Below, in pieces: positions 55,496 through 64,000 of a DNA stretch of 64,000 nucleotides; position 1 is the first letter of the stretch; the number at the start of each line of letters is the position of its first letter. This DNA is from Bradyrhizobium sp. PSBB068 (GTDB lineage: Bacteria; Pseudomonadota; Alphaproteobacteria; Rhizobiales; Xanthobacteraceae). Below the pieces are notes generated by a model, which worked only from the letters and a program-made list of their open reading frames with translations, was not told the DNA's origin and made no database searches. The DNA is taken from contig CP069300.1 in the NCBI GenBank assembly GCA_016839165.1, positions 2,852,001 through 2,916,000 on the forward strand, written 5' to 3'. The position numbers and the translations under genes were made by a program.

Positions 55496-56193
55496 GACGC
55501 GAGCGGACGCTGCGGGGCCGGGTCGCGGTCATCGGGATCGGCGAGACCGACTATTATCGCCATGGCGCGTCTCCCGATCCGGAGTTCAAGCTGGCGCTGA
55601 AAACCATTCTGGCGGCGTGCGCGGATGCCGGGCTCGATCCCCGCGAGATCGACGGGTTCTCCTCCTACAGCGACGATCGCAGCGAGGCGTCGCGGTTGGC
55701 CGCGGCGCTGGGCACGCGCCAATTGCGCACGGCGACGATGCAATGGGGTGGCGGCGGCGGTGGATGCTGCGCGGCGGTTGCCCACGCGGCGGCCTCGATC
55801 GTCGTGGGCCTGGCGGATTGTGTCGTGGTGTTCCGCTCGCTGGCGCAGGGCCAGTATGGGCGGTTCGGGCAGGCGGCTGGCATCCACACCGTTTCGGGCG
55901 AACGATCCTATTTGATGCCTTACGGTGTGCTGGCGCCGCCGCAGCGGTTTGCGATGCGGGTGCAGCGCTACATGCACGAGCATGGCGTTCGGCAGGAGGC
56001 ATTGCGTGCGATCGCGCTCGCCTCCTATCACCATGAGGTCGGCCAGTTCCGCAACGGATTGCGGCAAGTCGTGGTGTCGACTCCGGACTGTGCTTCAGGA
56101 GCGCTGCGCTTTCCGTATGTGGATGCGCCTGCGGTCGGTGAAGATTGTATTCGACCGCGCGATTCGCCGAAGGAAGTGACAATCGATCGATGA
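55496..56193 (+). pseudogene. Broken thiolase / SCP2-like acetyl-CoA acetyltransferase
   Basis: The frame from 55499 reads RVAVIGIGETDYYRHG, then GGGGGGCCAAVAHAAASIVV and VFRSLAQGQYGRFGQAAGIH, the N-terminal half of the lipid-transfer/thiolase-like proteins found beside CaiB and MaoC genes (usual length near 390). No ATG/GTG start belongs to this frame: a GTG in another frame (around 55494) suggests a one-base shift. The last 50 residues (from about 56050) are unlike the family, so the 3' half has been lost. The first catalytic-cysteine region is present, but the His/Cys half is missing. Confidence 0.65.
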
Positions 56194-56239
56194 GAAAGCG
56201 TGCGGCCGACGATCAATCTGGCATCGGCCCGTTGTCGGC

Positions 56240-59104
56240 CTAACCGTGCGCGCCGCTGCCACCCATTTCGTCGAGCAAGGCTTTGGCCCGTCGGTACGGC
56301 GTGGTACCAAATCCCTCGGCGAATTTCCCGAGGGCATCATCGAGCCTTGCCGAGGCTTCGCCGATCCTGCCTTGATGGCGAAGCATTTCGGCCAAACTCT
56401 CCGTCGCTTTGAGCTCGTGGCCGAGAGCTCCCTGATATTGCGAGATAGCGATCGCTTCGCGAAAGTGGCGTTCCGCCGCTTCTGATTTGATTCCCTCGAG
56501 CGAGAGCAAAGTCGTGCCGTGGATGCGAAGTGCATCAGGTAGCTGCCAGAGCGCTTCGGTCGCCCTTATTCTATCGAGCGATTCCGCCGACACCAGAACC
56601 GCTTCTTCTGGACGGTCGTCAGCCGCGAGAACTTCCGCCAGGCGCCCGAGGAACGGGACTGCAACATTTCCATAGCGTACGTCGCCCAACTTCGACACCG
56701 CCTCTCGCAATTGTCGCTCCGCCAAGCGGAATTCTCCCTTAAGAAACAGCAGCCTGCCCTCAAACCCAATGGCCGAAAGCAGGTAGCTTTGGATGTCGTT
56801 GTCCTGCGCGACCTGCTTCATTCTATGAATTGCGATCTCGGCAAGCTGTAGCTCCTCCAGTCTGAGGAAAAGGTTGCAGCCACACCAGCTGAGAGCCTGG
56901 CAGATCGATGCCGGATTTCCGGTTTCCTCCGCGTCTTCATGCGCGGCCACACAGGCACGTACAGTCTGATCAAACCGCCCCTCGCACCAATGGACGCCCG
57001 CTATCACGCATTGCGCGTAGACCGAGTGGTTCAAGCCCCAACGGGCGATCTGCGAAGCATCGGTATGGGTCTGGAAATAGACATGGGCTTCGCGTGCGAG
57101 CTTCATAGCGTCCGGATACTGAGCGCCAAAATAGAGCGATGCGCTCTTGACGCTCTTCATCATCGCGAGTGCCGTCGGCTCTTTGACGTCGGCGACGAGC
57201 CGCTCGATCCTCGTCATTCCTTCCAGAGCGCCTTTGAGGTCGCCACGCCGATGCATGAACAGGATGAGACCAAGGCGGCCCCTGAGCTCCCACGCCACGT
57301 CGCCCAGGCTTCTCGCGATGTCGATCGCGCGGTTCAGAGCATCACGCGATTGGCCTGTCATGCCTTCGGTGTACATCACGGCGAGACCGAAGGCAGCCTT
57401 TAACAACATCTCGTCCCGCTCGGCATCGACGCCCGGTTCGAGCGTGTCGATTGCGTTGGTCGTCCAGGCGACACACTCCGTAAGAAGCGAGTTTTCCAGC
57501 CACACCGGCACGGCTGCGGCAGCAAGCGCGACGCCCAATCGTCTATCGCCATTGGGCGAGAAAGCCCAGCTCAGAATGCCACGAACGTTGTCGAGTTCGT
57601 GCACCGCGTCCCGAGCGGTTTGCACCTGGTGTGGTCCCAAGGCGCACTTTCGAAGCATTTCCGTCACGCAGGACGCCAGCCGCGTTGCGAGCGTGCCTCG
57701 CTCCGATTGATCGATCAGTTTGGCGAGCGCGAACGCCTTCGTAATTTCCAACAATCGAAATCTGGCAATGGAAGAGCCGATGTCGACAGAGACAAGCGAT
57801 TTGCAGACCAGATCGGCCAGAATGGATGCCGTATCCGCATCGCTTGTTGCGGGAATGATGCTTACTGCGGCCTCAAGCGTGAAGCTGCCGGCGAAAATTC
57901 CCAGGCATCGGAAGATGTATCGCTCGCTTTCGCTGAGCAGTTGATAACTCCATTCGAGCGCCGTCGCGATGGTGCGGTGCCGCTCGGACGTTCCCCGATG
58001 CGTGTCACCGAGCAAATGCATGCGGTCGTCGATCCTCGCCGCCAGCCCCTGGACGCCGAATGCATCTACGCGCGCGGCGGCAACCTCGATCGCCAGCGGG
58101 TTTCCGTCCAGTTCGCGGCAGATCTGTGCCGCGAAGACTGCGTTGGTGTCCGTAAGTTCGAAATCATTGACGATGGCAGCTGCACGCTCGACGAACAATT
58201 GGATCGCCGGATAGCTGAGCGCCTCGTTCGGGCCGAGTGATCTGGTCGCAGGGGGCACATCCAGGGAAGGGAGCCGGTAGACTTGCTCGCCCTCGATACG
58301 CAGCGTTTCGCGGCTCGTCGTGAGGATCTTGATCCCGCTCGCGCTGCGGAGCAGTTCGCCGATCGCAGCCGCGACGCCGTCGATCAGATGCTCGCAATTG
58401 TCGAAAACCAGGAGCAGGTTCTTGTAGCGCACGGCCGCGGCAAGACCGGACAGAGTGTCGCTGGAGCGGATATCCACGGGAAGGGCGGAAGCAAGCGCGC
58501 TTGGAATCAACGAAGGGCTGGCGACGGAGCTCAGATCAACAAGCCAGACCCCGTGGCTGAACTCAGTCAGGAGCGTTTCGGCCAGCCGCAGTGCAACCGA
58601 AGTCTTGCCGATTCCGGGCGGGCCAACAATGCTCAGGAGGCGATTGCCTTCCAGCTTGCGCTGCATCGATTCCAGTGCATCCGCTCGTCCGACGAGGCGG
58701 ATCAGCTGCGCCGGGAGGTTGTGCGTCGGGCGATTGATCGGTGAGCTCGCGATGGGAGTGTCCGTCTCGACCAACTTGATAGGCGCCACGAAGCGATAGC
58801 CCTTTCCCGGGCTGTTCACGATGTACTGGTTCGCCGTGTCGTCTTCGCCCAGCGCGCGGCGCAGGGCGGCGACCTGCACCGTCAGATTCGCCTCGACTAC
58901 AAAAGTATCGGGCCAGGCGATGGCAATGAGATCGTTCTTGCTTACCAGCTCGCCCGCACGCTCGACGAGCGCGATCAGGATTTCGATCGCCTTGCCGCCC
59001 AATCGGACGACGCGCTCGCCCTCGTGGAGTACACGTGTGGAGGTCGACAGGCGGAAGGGCCCGAAGAGGAACGTACGTTCTGGGCGGTCTTTGGCAGCAG
59101 GCAT
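56240..59104 (-). CDS. Winged-helix / STAND-type ATPase / TPR transcriptional regulator
   Basis: A 954-residue multidomain regulator. Residues 1-108 form an OmpR-type winged helix (GGKAIEILIALVERAGELVS, NSPGKGYRFVAPI). The NTPase core has Walker A GPPGIGKTS (161-169), Walker B LLLVFDNCEH with D235, and TTSRETLRIEGE sensor-like block. The remainder is helical repeat (TPR-like) sequence to the C-terminus. This architecture (as in adenylate-cyclase-like or LuxR-MalT-type STAND regulators, but with an OmpR winged helix) is frequent in Bradyrhizobium. Signal unknown. It is on the minus strand, divergent from the hydrolase cluster across the small gene at 59182. Confidence 0.85.
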   Translation of the reverse strand: MPAAKDRPERTFLFGPFRLSTSTRVLHEGERVVRLGGKAIEILIALVERAGELVSKNDLIAIAWPDTFVVEANLTVQVAALRRALGEDDTANQYIVNSPGKGYRFVAPIKLVETDTPIASSPINRPTHNLPAQLIRLVGRADALESMQRKLEGNRLLSIVGPPGIGKTSVALRLAETLLTEFSHGVWLVDLSSVASPSLIPSALASALPVDIRSSDTLSGLAAAVRYKNLLLVFDNCEHLIDGVAAAIGELLRSASGIKILTTSRETLRIEGEQVYRLPSLDVPPATRSLGPNEALSYPAIQLFVERAAAIVNDFELTDTNAVFAAQICRELDGNPLAIEVAAARVDAFGVQGLAARIDDRMHLLGDTHRGTSERHRTIATALEWSYQLLSESERYIFRCLGIFAGSFTLEAAVSIIPATSDADTASILADLVCKSLVSVDIGSSIARFRLLEITKAFALAKLIDQSERGTLATRLASCVTEMLRKCALGPHQVQTARDAVHELDNVRGILSWAFSPNGDRRLGVALAAAAVPVWLENSLLTECVAWTTNAIDTLEPGVDAERDEMLLKAAFGLAVMYTEGMTGQSRDALNRAIDIARSLGDVAWELRGRLGLILFMHRRGDLKGALEGMTRIERLVADVKEPTALAMMKSVKSASLYFGAQYPDAMKLAREAHVYFQTHTDASQIARWGLNHSVYAQCVIAGVHWCEGRFDQTVRACVAAHEDAEETGNPASICQALSWCGCNLFLRLEELQLAEIAIHRMKQVAQDNDIQSYLLSAIGFEGRLLFLKGEFRLAERQLREAVSKLGDVRYGNVAVPFLGRLAEVLAADDRPEEAVLVSAESLDRIRATEALWQLPDALRIHGTTLLSLEGIKSEAAERHFREAIAISQYQGALGHELKATESLAEMLRHQGRIGEASARLDDALGKFAEGFGTTPYRRAKALLDEMGGSGAHG

Positions 59105-59181
59105 TCTTTAGGCCGTCGGTAGCATGGAGTACCCCCATACGCTGCAGAAGGGAGTCTGTCCAATGGTCCGGGATCGGCTCG

Positions 59182-59613
59182 TTATCGCCCCCCGTCGCCC
59201 TGGATCTGGACGGTTACGGCCTGCCGGCGCGCCAGGATCGCCGTCATGGCGATACGCTCGGCTTCGAGCGTCGAGAGGGTTGCCAATTCGACGGCCGTCG
59301 CCGCCAGTTGTTCGATTAGATCCGCCCGAGCGTGAAGCTGTGAGGTCTGTCGCTTGCTCACCCACCTCGACACCGTCTCGGATGAGAGCGCCATCTCTCG
59401 ATCGAGGCCGCCGGCGAGAGCTTCTCGAAGGATATTCGTTCGCTCCGCCGAATCCTTCGCCGTCGCGCGTAGCTCGTCTAGCCGGCCGGAAAATTCCACG
59501 TGGTGGGCGGCCTTACTTTCAGAGAAGAGCCGGTTGATGTTGTTGAGGCTTGCCTGCAAGCGAAGCAAGTGCAGGCGCAGATCCTCACCGAACTGAGCCA
59601 GATTGCCGTTCAT
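59182..59613 (-). CDS. Small helical protein of unknown function
   Basis: A 143-residue protein rich in Ala, Leu, Glu and Arg: NLAQFGEDLRLHLLRLQASL, RLDELRATAKDSAERTNILR, SRWVSKRQTSQLHARADLIE. It looks all-helical and may form coiled coils; no family recognised. Start ATG 59613 is chosen over the more upstream 59793 because the intervening residues are low-quality coding sequence. It lies 77 bases upstream of the large regulator on the same strand, so the pair may be cotranscribed. Confidence 0.5.
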   Translation of the reverse strand: MNGNLAQFGEDLRLHLLRLQASLNNINRLFSESKAAHHVEFSGRLDELRATAKDSAERTNILREALAGGLDREMALSSETVSRWVSKRQTSQLHARADLIEQLAATAVELATLSTLEAERIAMTAILARRQAVTVQIQGDGGR

Positions 59614-59813
59614 CGCTTCCGCACACGTTTGAGACGACCAAGTCTCCCGCGACGGATCATCGCGGCCAAATAAAAATTTCCAAAAACTAGACGAAAGGAT
59701 GATGTGGCTTCGGCCAAACGTCGCGAGGGGGTTTTTGGAACGATTTATTCGCCACGTGGGCGCGCCACGACTAACGATCGTCGAGACCGTCAAGGGCGGA
59801 TTGGGGACCGACG

Positions 59814-60638
59814 ATGCCGACCATCAAGACCAACGATCAGGTCGAAATCTTTTACAAGGACTGGGGTTCGGGGCAACCAATCGTATTCAGCCACGGCTGG
59901 CCGCTGTCGTCGGACGACTGGGACGCCCAGATGCTGTTCTTCCTCAGCCACGGCTATCGCGTCATCGCCCATGATCGCCGTGGTCACGGCCGGTCGACCC
60001 AGGTCGCTGACGGTCACGACATGGATCACTATGCGGATGATCTCGCTGCATTGACGTCGCATCTGGATCTGAAGAACGCCATCCATGTCGGGCACTCCAC
60101 CGGCGGTGGAGAGGTCGTGCGTTACCTGGCTCGTCATGGCGAGAGCAGGGCTGCCAAGGCGGTCATGATCGCGGCCGTCCCGCCGCTGATGGTGAAGACG
60201 CAGGAAAATCCGGGCGGCCTCCCGAAAGAGGTTTTCGACAACTTCCAGGCGCAGGTCGCCGCCAATCGCTCGCAGTTCTACCGCGACGTCGCGGCGGGAC
60301 CGTTCTACGGCTACAACCGGTCCGGCGCCAGGCCTTCAGAGGCCGTTATCCAGAACTGGTGGCGTCAAGGCATGATGGGAGGCGCGAAAGCTCACTACGA
60401 TGGCATCGTCGCGTTCTCGCAAACGGACTTCACCGAGGATCTCAAGAAGATCAACGTCCCTGTGCTCGTCATGCACGGCGACGACGACCAGATCGTGCCT
60501 TACGCGGGCTCGGGGCCGCTCTCGGCCAGGCTTCTCAAGAACGGAACGTTGAAGACATACGCGGGCTTCCCGCACGGCATGCCGACGACCGAGGCGGCGA
60601 CCATCAACGCCGACATGCTCGCATTCTTCAAAGCCTGA
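59814..60638 (+). CDS. Alpha/beta hydrolase, non-haem chloroperoxidase/esterase type
   Basis: A 274-residue alpha/beta hydrolase. The oxyanion block is [16 protein letters not shown], the nucleophile serine is in [13 protein letters not shown] near residue 96, the acid is in [13 protein letters not shown] and the histidine is in [11 protein letters not shown]. These are hallmarks of the cofactor-free haloperoxidase/arylesterase family, which can make peracids or hydrolyse aryl esters. It opens a co-directional run of five genes. Confidence 0.92.
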   Translation: MPTIKTNDQVEIFYKDWGSGQPIVFSHGWPLSSDDWDAQMLFFLSHGYRVIAHDRRGHGRSTQVADGHDMDHYADDLAALTSHLDLKNAIHVGHSTGGGEVVRYLARHGESRAAKAVMIAAVPPLMVKTQENPGGLPKEVFDNFQAQVAANRSQFYRDVAAGPFYGYNRSGARPSEAVIQNWWRQGMMGGAKAHYDGIVAFSQTDFTEDLKKINVPVLVMHGDDDQIVPYAGSGPLSARLLKNGTLKTYAGFPHGMPTTEAATINADMLAFFKA

Positions 60639-60660
60639 TCGAAAACCCGGGAGTTTCGAA

Positions 60661-61170
60661 GTGACCTGGGGCATTCCGACGTCTATCTTCCTCCAAATCC
60701 ACGTCGCGCTGAGCTTGATCGGCATTCTGACCGGCCTTGTGACGGTGCTTGGAATGATCGGTGGCCGCTATCTCGGGGGCTGGACCGCAATCTTCCTGGC
60801 GACGACCTTGTTGACGGGCGTGACCGGATTTCCGCTGGCGCCGTTCGGTCTGGATCCGCCACGGATCGTGGGGGCGATCTTGCTTTGCCTGCTCATTGCC
60901 GCGGGCGCTGGCCTCTATCTGTTTGCGCTCCGCGGCGCGTGGTGTTCGGTTTATGTGATTTGCGCCGTTGCCGCGCTCTATCTCAACGTCTTCGTGGCAA
61001 TCGCGCAGTCGTTCCAAAAGATCACGATCTTGCATGCTTTGGCACCAACGCAAAGCGAACCGCCTTTCGCGGTCGCGCAAGTCGCCGGGCTCGTCCTCTT
61101 CGGCGTTCTCGGCTTCCTCGCCTGGCGACGCTTCCCATCATCTGGCGCGACCATCGCCTCGCTGACCTGA
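60661..61170 (+). CDS. Four-helix membrane protein of unknown function
   Basis: A 169-residue protein with four predicted helices (FLQIHVALSLIGILTGLVTV, GGWTAIFLATTLLTGVTGF, GAILLCLLIAAGAGLYLFAL, and VYVICAVAALYLNVFVAIA) plus a possible C-terminal helix. GTG start 22 bases after the hydrolase stop. No family recognised. It is cotranscribed with the hydrolase and the YcaC-like gene by spacing. Confidence 0.7.
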   Translation: MTWGIPTSIFLQIHVALSLIGILTGLVTVLGMIGGRYLGGWTAIFLATTLLTGVTGFPLAPFGLDPPRIVGAILLCLLIAAGAGLYLFALRGAWCSVYVICAVAALYLNVFVAIAQSFQKITILHALAPTQSEPPFAVAQVAGLVLFGVLGFLAWRRFPSSGATIASLT

Positions 61171-61224
61171 GCGTCAGCGAGGCGGCGAGCCCCAACCAAA
61201 CCTTCCAAACGAAAAGGAGCCATC

Positions 61225-61881
61225 ATGTCGATCAATGCCAAAGCGACTCCCGGAAAAGGGCTGCTCAGTCCCAGCAATCACGCTCTGATCCTGATCGATT
61301 TTCAGTCTCAGATGTCGTTCGCAACCAAGTCGATCGACGCGGTCAATCTTCGCACCAATGCTGCGCTGATCTCGGAAGCCGCGGCCGGCTTCAAGGTGCC
61401 CGCCATTCTCACGACGGTTGCCGAAAAGAGCTTCTCCGGGCCGATGTTCGGCGAGATCGTTTCGGCCTTTGGCGGCCAGAAGATGATCGACCGCACCTCC
61501 ATGAATACCTGGGAAGACGAAAATGTCATCAAGGAGGTCAACCGGATCGGCAAGAACCGCCTGGTGTTTGCCGGCCTCTGGACTTCGGTTTGCATCGTTG
61601 GACCGACGCTGTCCGCGCTCGACCAGGGATTTGAGGTCTATGCCATCGCGGACGCCTGCGGTGATGTCTCAACGGAAGCCCATGAACGCGCCATGGAGCG
61701 CATGATTCAGGCGGGCGTCCGGCCGATGACGTCGTTGCAGTATCTGCTCGAACTGCAACGAGACTGGGCGCGAACCGAAACCTACGAGATGACCACAGGG
61801 ATCGCGAAGCGGCACGGCGGCGCCTACGGCCTCGGCATCATTTACGCCAAGTCCATGTTCGGTGCGTCGGAAGGACATTAA
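61225..61881 (+). CDS. Isochorismatase-like hydrolase, YcaC type
   Basis: A 218-residue cysteine-hydrolase-fold protein. Asp25 lies in ALILIDFQSQ, and the nucleophile Cys123 in GLWTSVCIVGPTLSALDQG. The segments RTSMNTWEDENVIKEV and MTSLQYLLELQRDWAR are very like YcaC, whose substrate is unknown. An AAGGAG precedes the ATG by 7 bases. Neighbour is a XapX-domain gene, a pairing seen with YcaC-type hydrolases. Confidence 0.88.
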   Translation: MSINAKATPGKGLLSPSNHALILIDFQSQMSFATKSIDAVNLRTNAALISEAAAGFKVPAILTTVAEKSFSGPMFGEIVSAFGGQKMIDRTSMNTWEDENVIKEVNRIGKNRLVFAGLWTSVCIVGPTLSALDQGFEVYAIADACGDVSTEAHERAMERMIQAGVRPMTSLQYLLELQRDWARTETYEMTTGIAKRHGGAYGLGIIYAKSMFGASEGH

Positions 61882-61908
61882 GGCGACGCACGCCGGGGAG
61901 CGAGCTAC

Positions 61909-62193
61909 ATGAGAATCTACCTGTTGTCGCTTGGTGCAGGCCTCCTGGTCGGCGTCATCTACAGTCTTCTCAACGTGCGCTCCCCGGCGCCACCCTTGGT
62001 GGCGCTGGTCGGATTGCTCGGCATTCTAGCCGGTGAGCAGATCGTGCCCGTCGCCAGGCAGATGATGACGGGCGAAGGCCTTGCGGCTGCATGGCGGCAA
62101 GCGAAGTGCGCGCCTCACATGTTCGGAATGCTGCCCGGGCGGCACGCCGGCGAGGGCAAGGCTACCACGGACACCGCGGAGAAGACCTCATGA
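61909..62193 (+). CDS. XapX-domain small membrane protein
   Basis: A 94-residue protein with two hydrophobic helices (YLLSLGAGLLVGVIYSLLNV and LVALVGLLGILAGEQIVPVA) that match the XapX domain, including the VRSPAPPLVALVGLLGILAGE core, followed by a hydrophilic tail. XapX proteins are of unknown function and occur next to YcaC-like and amidohydrolase genes. Its TGA overlaps the ATG of the amidohydrolase (ATGA). Confidence 0.85.
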   Translation: MRIYLLSLGAGLLVGVIYSLLNVRSPAPPLVALVGLLGILAGEQIVPVARQMMTGEGLAAAWRQAKCAPHMFGMLPGRHAGEGKATTDTAEKTS

Positions 62194-64000
62194 GCGCTCC
62201 TGACACGATTTTCCATAGCGGTCTCTTCACGACGCTTGATCGATCGAATCCGACTGCGAGCGCGGTTGCGATTAAGGACGGCCTGTTCACCGCCGTGGGG
62301 CGCGATCATGACGTCATGAAGCTTGCCGGTCCGGAAACAAGGATTATCGACCTCAAGGGGCGCCGTGTTCTGCCCGGGCTGATCGACAATCATCTCCATA
62401 TCATCCGGGGCGGCCTCAACTTCAACATGGAGCTGCGCTGGGACGGTGTTCGGTCGCTCGCCGACGCGATGTCCATGCTTAAGAGGCAGGTCGCGATCAC
62501 GCCACCGCCGCAATGGGTGCGGGTCGTCGGTGGGTTCACCGAGCACCAGTTCGCCGAGAAGCGCTTGCCGACCATTGACGAGCTCAATGCGGTAGCACCG
62601 GACACGCCGGTCTTCATCCTGCACCTTTACGACCGGGCGATGCTGAATGCGGCCGCGCTGCGCGCTGTCGGTTACACAAAGGAGACGCCGGAGCCGCCGG
62701 GGGGCGAAATCACGCGCGACGCCAGGGGCAACCCAACCGGGCTGCTATTGGCGAAGCCGAACGCCAACATCCTGTATGCGACGCTGGCAAAGGGGCCCAA
62801 GCTGCCGTTCGACTACCAGGTCAATTCGACCCGCCATTTCATGCGCGAGCTCAATCGGCTCGGTGTCACCGGCGCGATCGATGCGGGCGGCGGATTCCAG
62901 AACTATCCAGAGGATTACGCAGTCATCCAGCAACTGTCGGATCAGGGACAGCTCACGATCCGCCTTGCGTACAACCTGTTCACCCAGAAGCCAAAGGGCG
63001 AGAAGGACGACTTCCTGAACTGGACCCGGACCTCTAAGTACAAGCAGGGTACGGATTATTTCCGCCACAACGGCGCGGGCGAGATGCTGGTGTTCTCGGC
63101 GGCCGATTTCGAGGATTTTCGCGTCGCACGACCGGACATGCCACCCGAGATGGAAGGCGAATTGGAAGAGGTCGTCCGTGTGCTCGTCCAGAACAGATGG
63201 CCGTGGCGGCTGCATGCGACCTATGACGAGACGATTTCGCGTGCGCTCGATGTGTTCGAGAGGGTCAATCAGGACATGCCGCTTGACGGCCTGCACTGGT
63301 TCTTCGATCACGCCGAAACCATCTCCGACCAGTCTATCGACCGCATCGCGGCGCTCGGCGGTGGTATCGCCGTGCAGCATCGCATGGCCTATCAGGGCGA
63401 GTATTTTGTCGAGCGTTACGGGTTTGGTGCGGCAGAGGCCACGCCGCCGGTCAAAAAGATCATCGACAAGGGAGTCAAGGTGTCGGCCGGCACCGACGCG
63501 ACCCGTGTTGCTTCCTATAATCCCTGGGTCTCACTTGCGTGGCTTGTCACCGGCAAGACGGTCGGCGGGCTTCGCATCACGCCGCAACGCAACTGCCTGG
63601 ACCGCGAAACGGCACTCAGGATGTGGACCGAGAACGTCACCTGGTTTTCCAACGAGGAGGGCAGGAAAGGGCGCATCCAGGTGGGGCATTTCGCCGATCT
63701 GATCGTGCCCGACCGCGACTACTTCTCCTGCGCCGAGGCCGAAATCGCCGATATGGCGAGCGATCTCACCATCGTTGGCGGCAAGGTGGTCTATGGCGCC
63801 GGCGACTTCAAGTCGCTCGACGAAGCCGTCCCGCCGCCGGCAATGCCGGACTGGTCGCCGGTTCGCAGCTTTGGCGGTTACGCCGCCTGGGGAGCCTCGG
63901 ATCAGCAAGCGACGACCGCGTCACGGATGGCGTTCAGCGCCTGCAACTGTGCGAGCCAATGTTCGGTGCATGGCCATGATCACGCCCGGGCCTGGACGAG
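62190..64000 (+). CDS. Amidohydrolase, YtcJ-like, partial (runs off the window)
   Basis: A frame of over 600 codons, still open at the right edge. The N-terminus is a small beta domain (DTIFHSGLFTTLD, AVAIKDGLFTAVGRD) then the metal-site start LKGRRVLPGLIDNHLHIIRG with the HxH motif near residue 68. Further blocks are LHATYDETISRALDVFER, GLHWFFDHAETISD and GVKVSAGTDATRVASYNPW near 430, the aspartate metal ligand region. This is the Amidohydrolase_3/YtcJ family, acting on N-acyl or cyclic amides. It is overlapped with XapX by four bases and ends with a Cys/His-rich CNCASQCSVHGHDH stretch. The C-terminus is not in the window. Confidence 0.88.
   Translation, partial: MSAPDTIFHSGLFTTLDRSNPTASAVAIKDGLFTAVGRDHDVMKLAGPETRIIDLKGRRVLPGLIDNHLHIIRGGLNFNMELRWDGVRSLADAMSMLKRQVAITPPPQWVRVVGGFTEHQFAEKRLPTIDELNAVAPDTPVFILHLYDRAMLNAAALRAVGYTKETPEPPGGEITRDARGNPTGLLLAKPNANILYATLAKGPKLPFDYQVNSTRHFMRELNRLGVTGAIDAGGGFQNYPEDYAVIQQLSDQGQLTIRLAYNLFTQKPKGEKDDFLNWTRTSKYKQGTDYFRHNGAGEMLVFSAADFEDFRVARPDMPPEMEGELEEVVRVLVQNRWPWRLHATYDETISRALDVFERVNQDMPLDGLHWFFDHAETISDQSIDRIAALGGGIAVQHRMAYQGEYFVERYGFGAAEATPPVKKIIDKGVKVSAGTDATRVASYNPWVSLAWLVTGKTVGGLRITPQRNCLDRETALRMWTENVTWFSNEEGRKGRIQVGHFADLIVPDRDYFSCAEAEIADMASDLTIVGGKVVYGAGDFKSLDEAVPPPAMPDWSPVRSFGGYAAWGASDQQATTASRMAFSACNCASQCSVHGHDHARAWT

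Overview
The window looks like chromosomal DNA of a Bradyrhizobium-type alphaproteobacterium (order Hyphomicrobiales). The basis is the high GC content, the GC-rich third codon positions, the abundance of CoA-ester catabolism genes with Liv-type binding proteins, and several families of intergenic palindromic repeats that I associate with Bradyrhizobium and its relatives. No rRNA, tRNA or CRISPR array was seen. The assignment is inference from sequence character, not a database match.

Layout. 1-708: left-truncated, frameshifted IS4-family transposase. 829-8995: a LysR regulator divergent from a valine/isobutyrate pathway (mmsA, acyl-CoA dehydrogenase, 3-hydroxyisobutyryl-CoA hydrolase, mmsB), then an acyl-CoA synthetase and a MaoC-type hydratase. 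9240-19309: a tiny exported peptide, an SDR enzyme, a flavoprotein, an MFS exporter with divergent LysR regulator, a D-threonine-aldolase-like PLP enzyme, an ABC-F ATPase with a YaiI-family gene, a hot-dog protein and a DsbA-like isomerase. 19501-36543: mostly core genes (lone molybdenum hydroxylase large subunit, Ppx/GppA, RlmE, DHA2 exporter, Pmp3-like peptide, GuaB, MDR reductase, metallophosphoesterase, MAPEG protein, RsmB-like methyltransferase, MFS exporter with HxlR regulator, NTF2-like protein, GuaA).

36605-39011 is a two-gene cassette whose base and codon use differ clearly from its neighbours: a reverse transcriptase (YVDD) with a long C-terminal extension, overlapped by a protein with RecB/Cas4-like nuclease motifs (D...EVK...QxxxY). 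It sits directly behind guaA, a known island insertion point. It is the best candidate here for an undescribed, probably anti-phage, system.

39109-43121: TetR/glutathione S-transferase pair with twin operators, then about 1 kb of remnants and repeats (AraC fragment, REP elements, an 18-bp inverted-repeat element, a truncated VOC gene). 41910-56193: catabolic gene clusters: two Liv-type periplasmic binding proteins without permeases, acyl-CoA dehydrogenases (one a tandem fusion), enoyl-CoA hydratase, two CaiB/BaiF CoA-transferases, FadR-type GntR and MarR regulators, a Rieske oxygenase with its PDR-type reductase, and a broken thiolase. Together they suggest import, oxygenation, CoA activation and beta-oxidation of an unidentified, possibly aromatic, acid. 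56240-64000: a winged-helix/ATPase/TPR regulator and a small helical protein on the minus strand, divergent from an alpha/beta hydrolase, a membrane protein, a YcaC-like hydrolase, a XapX protein and a YtcJ-like amidohydrolase that runs off the window.
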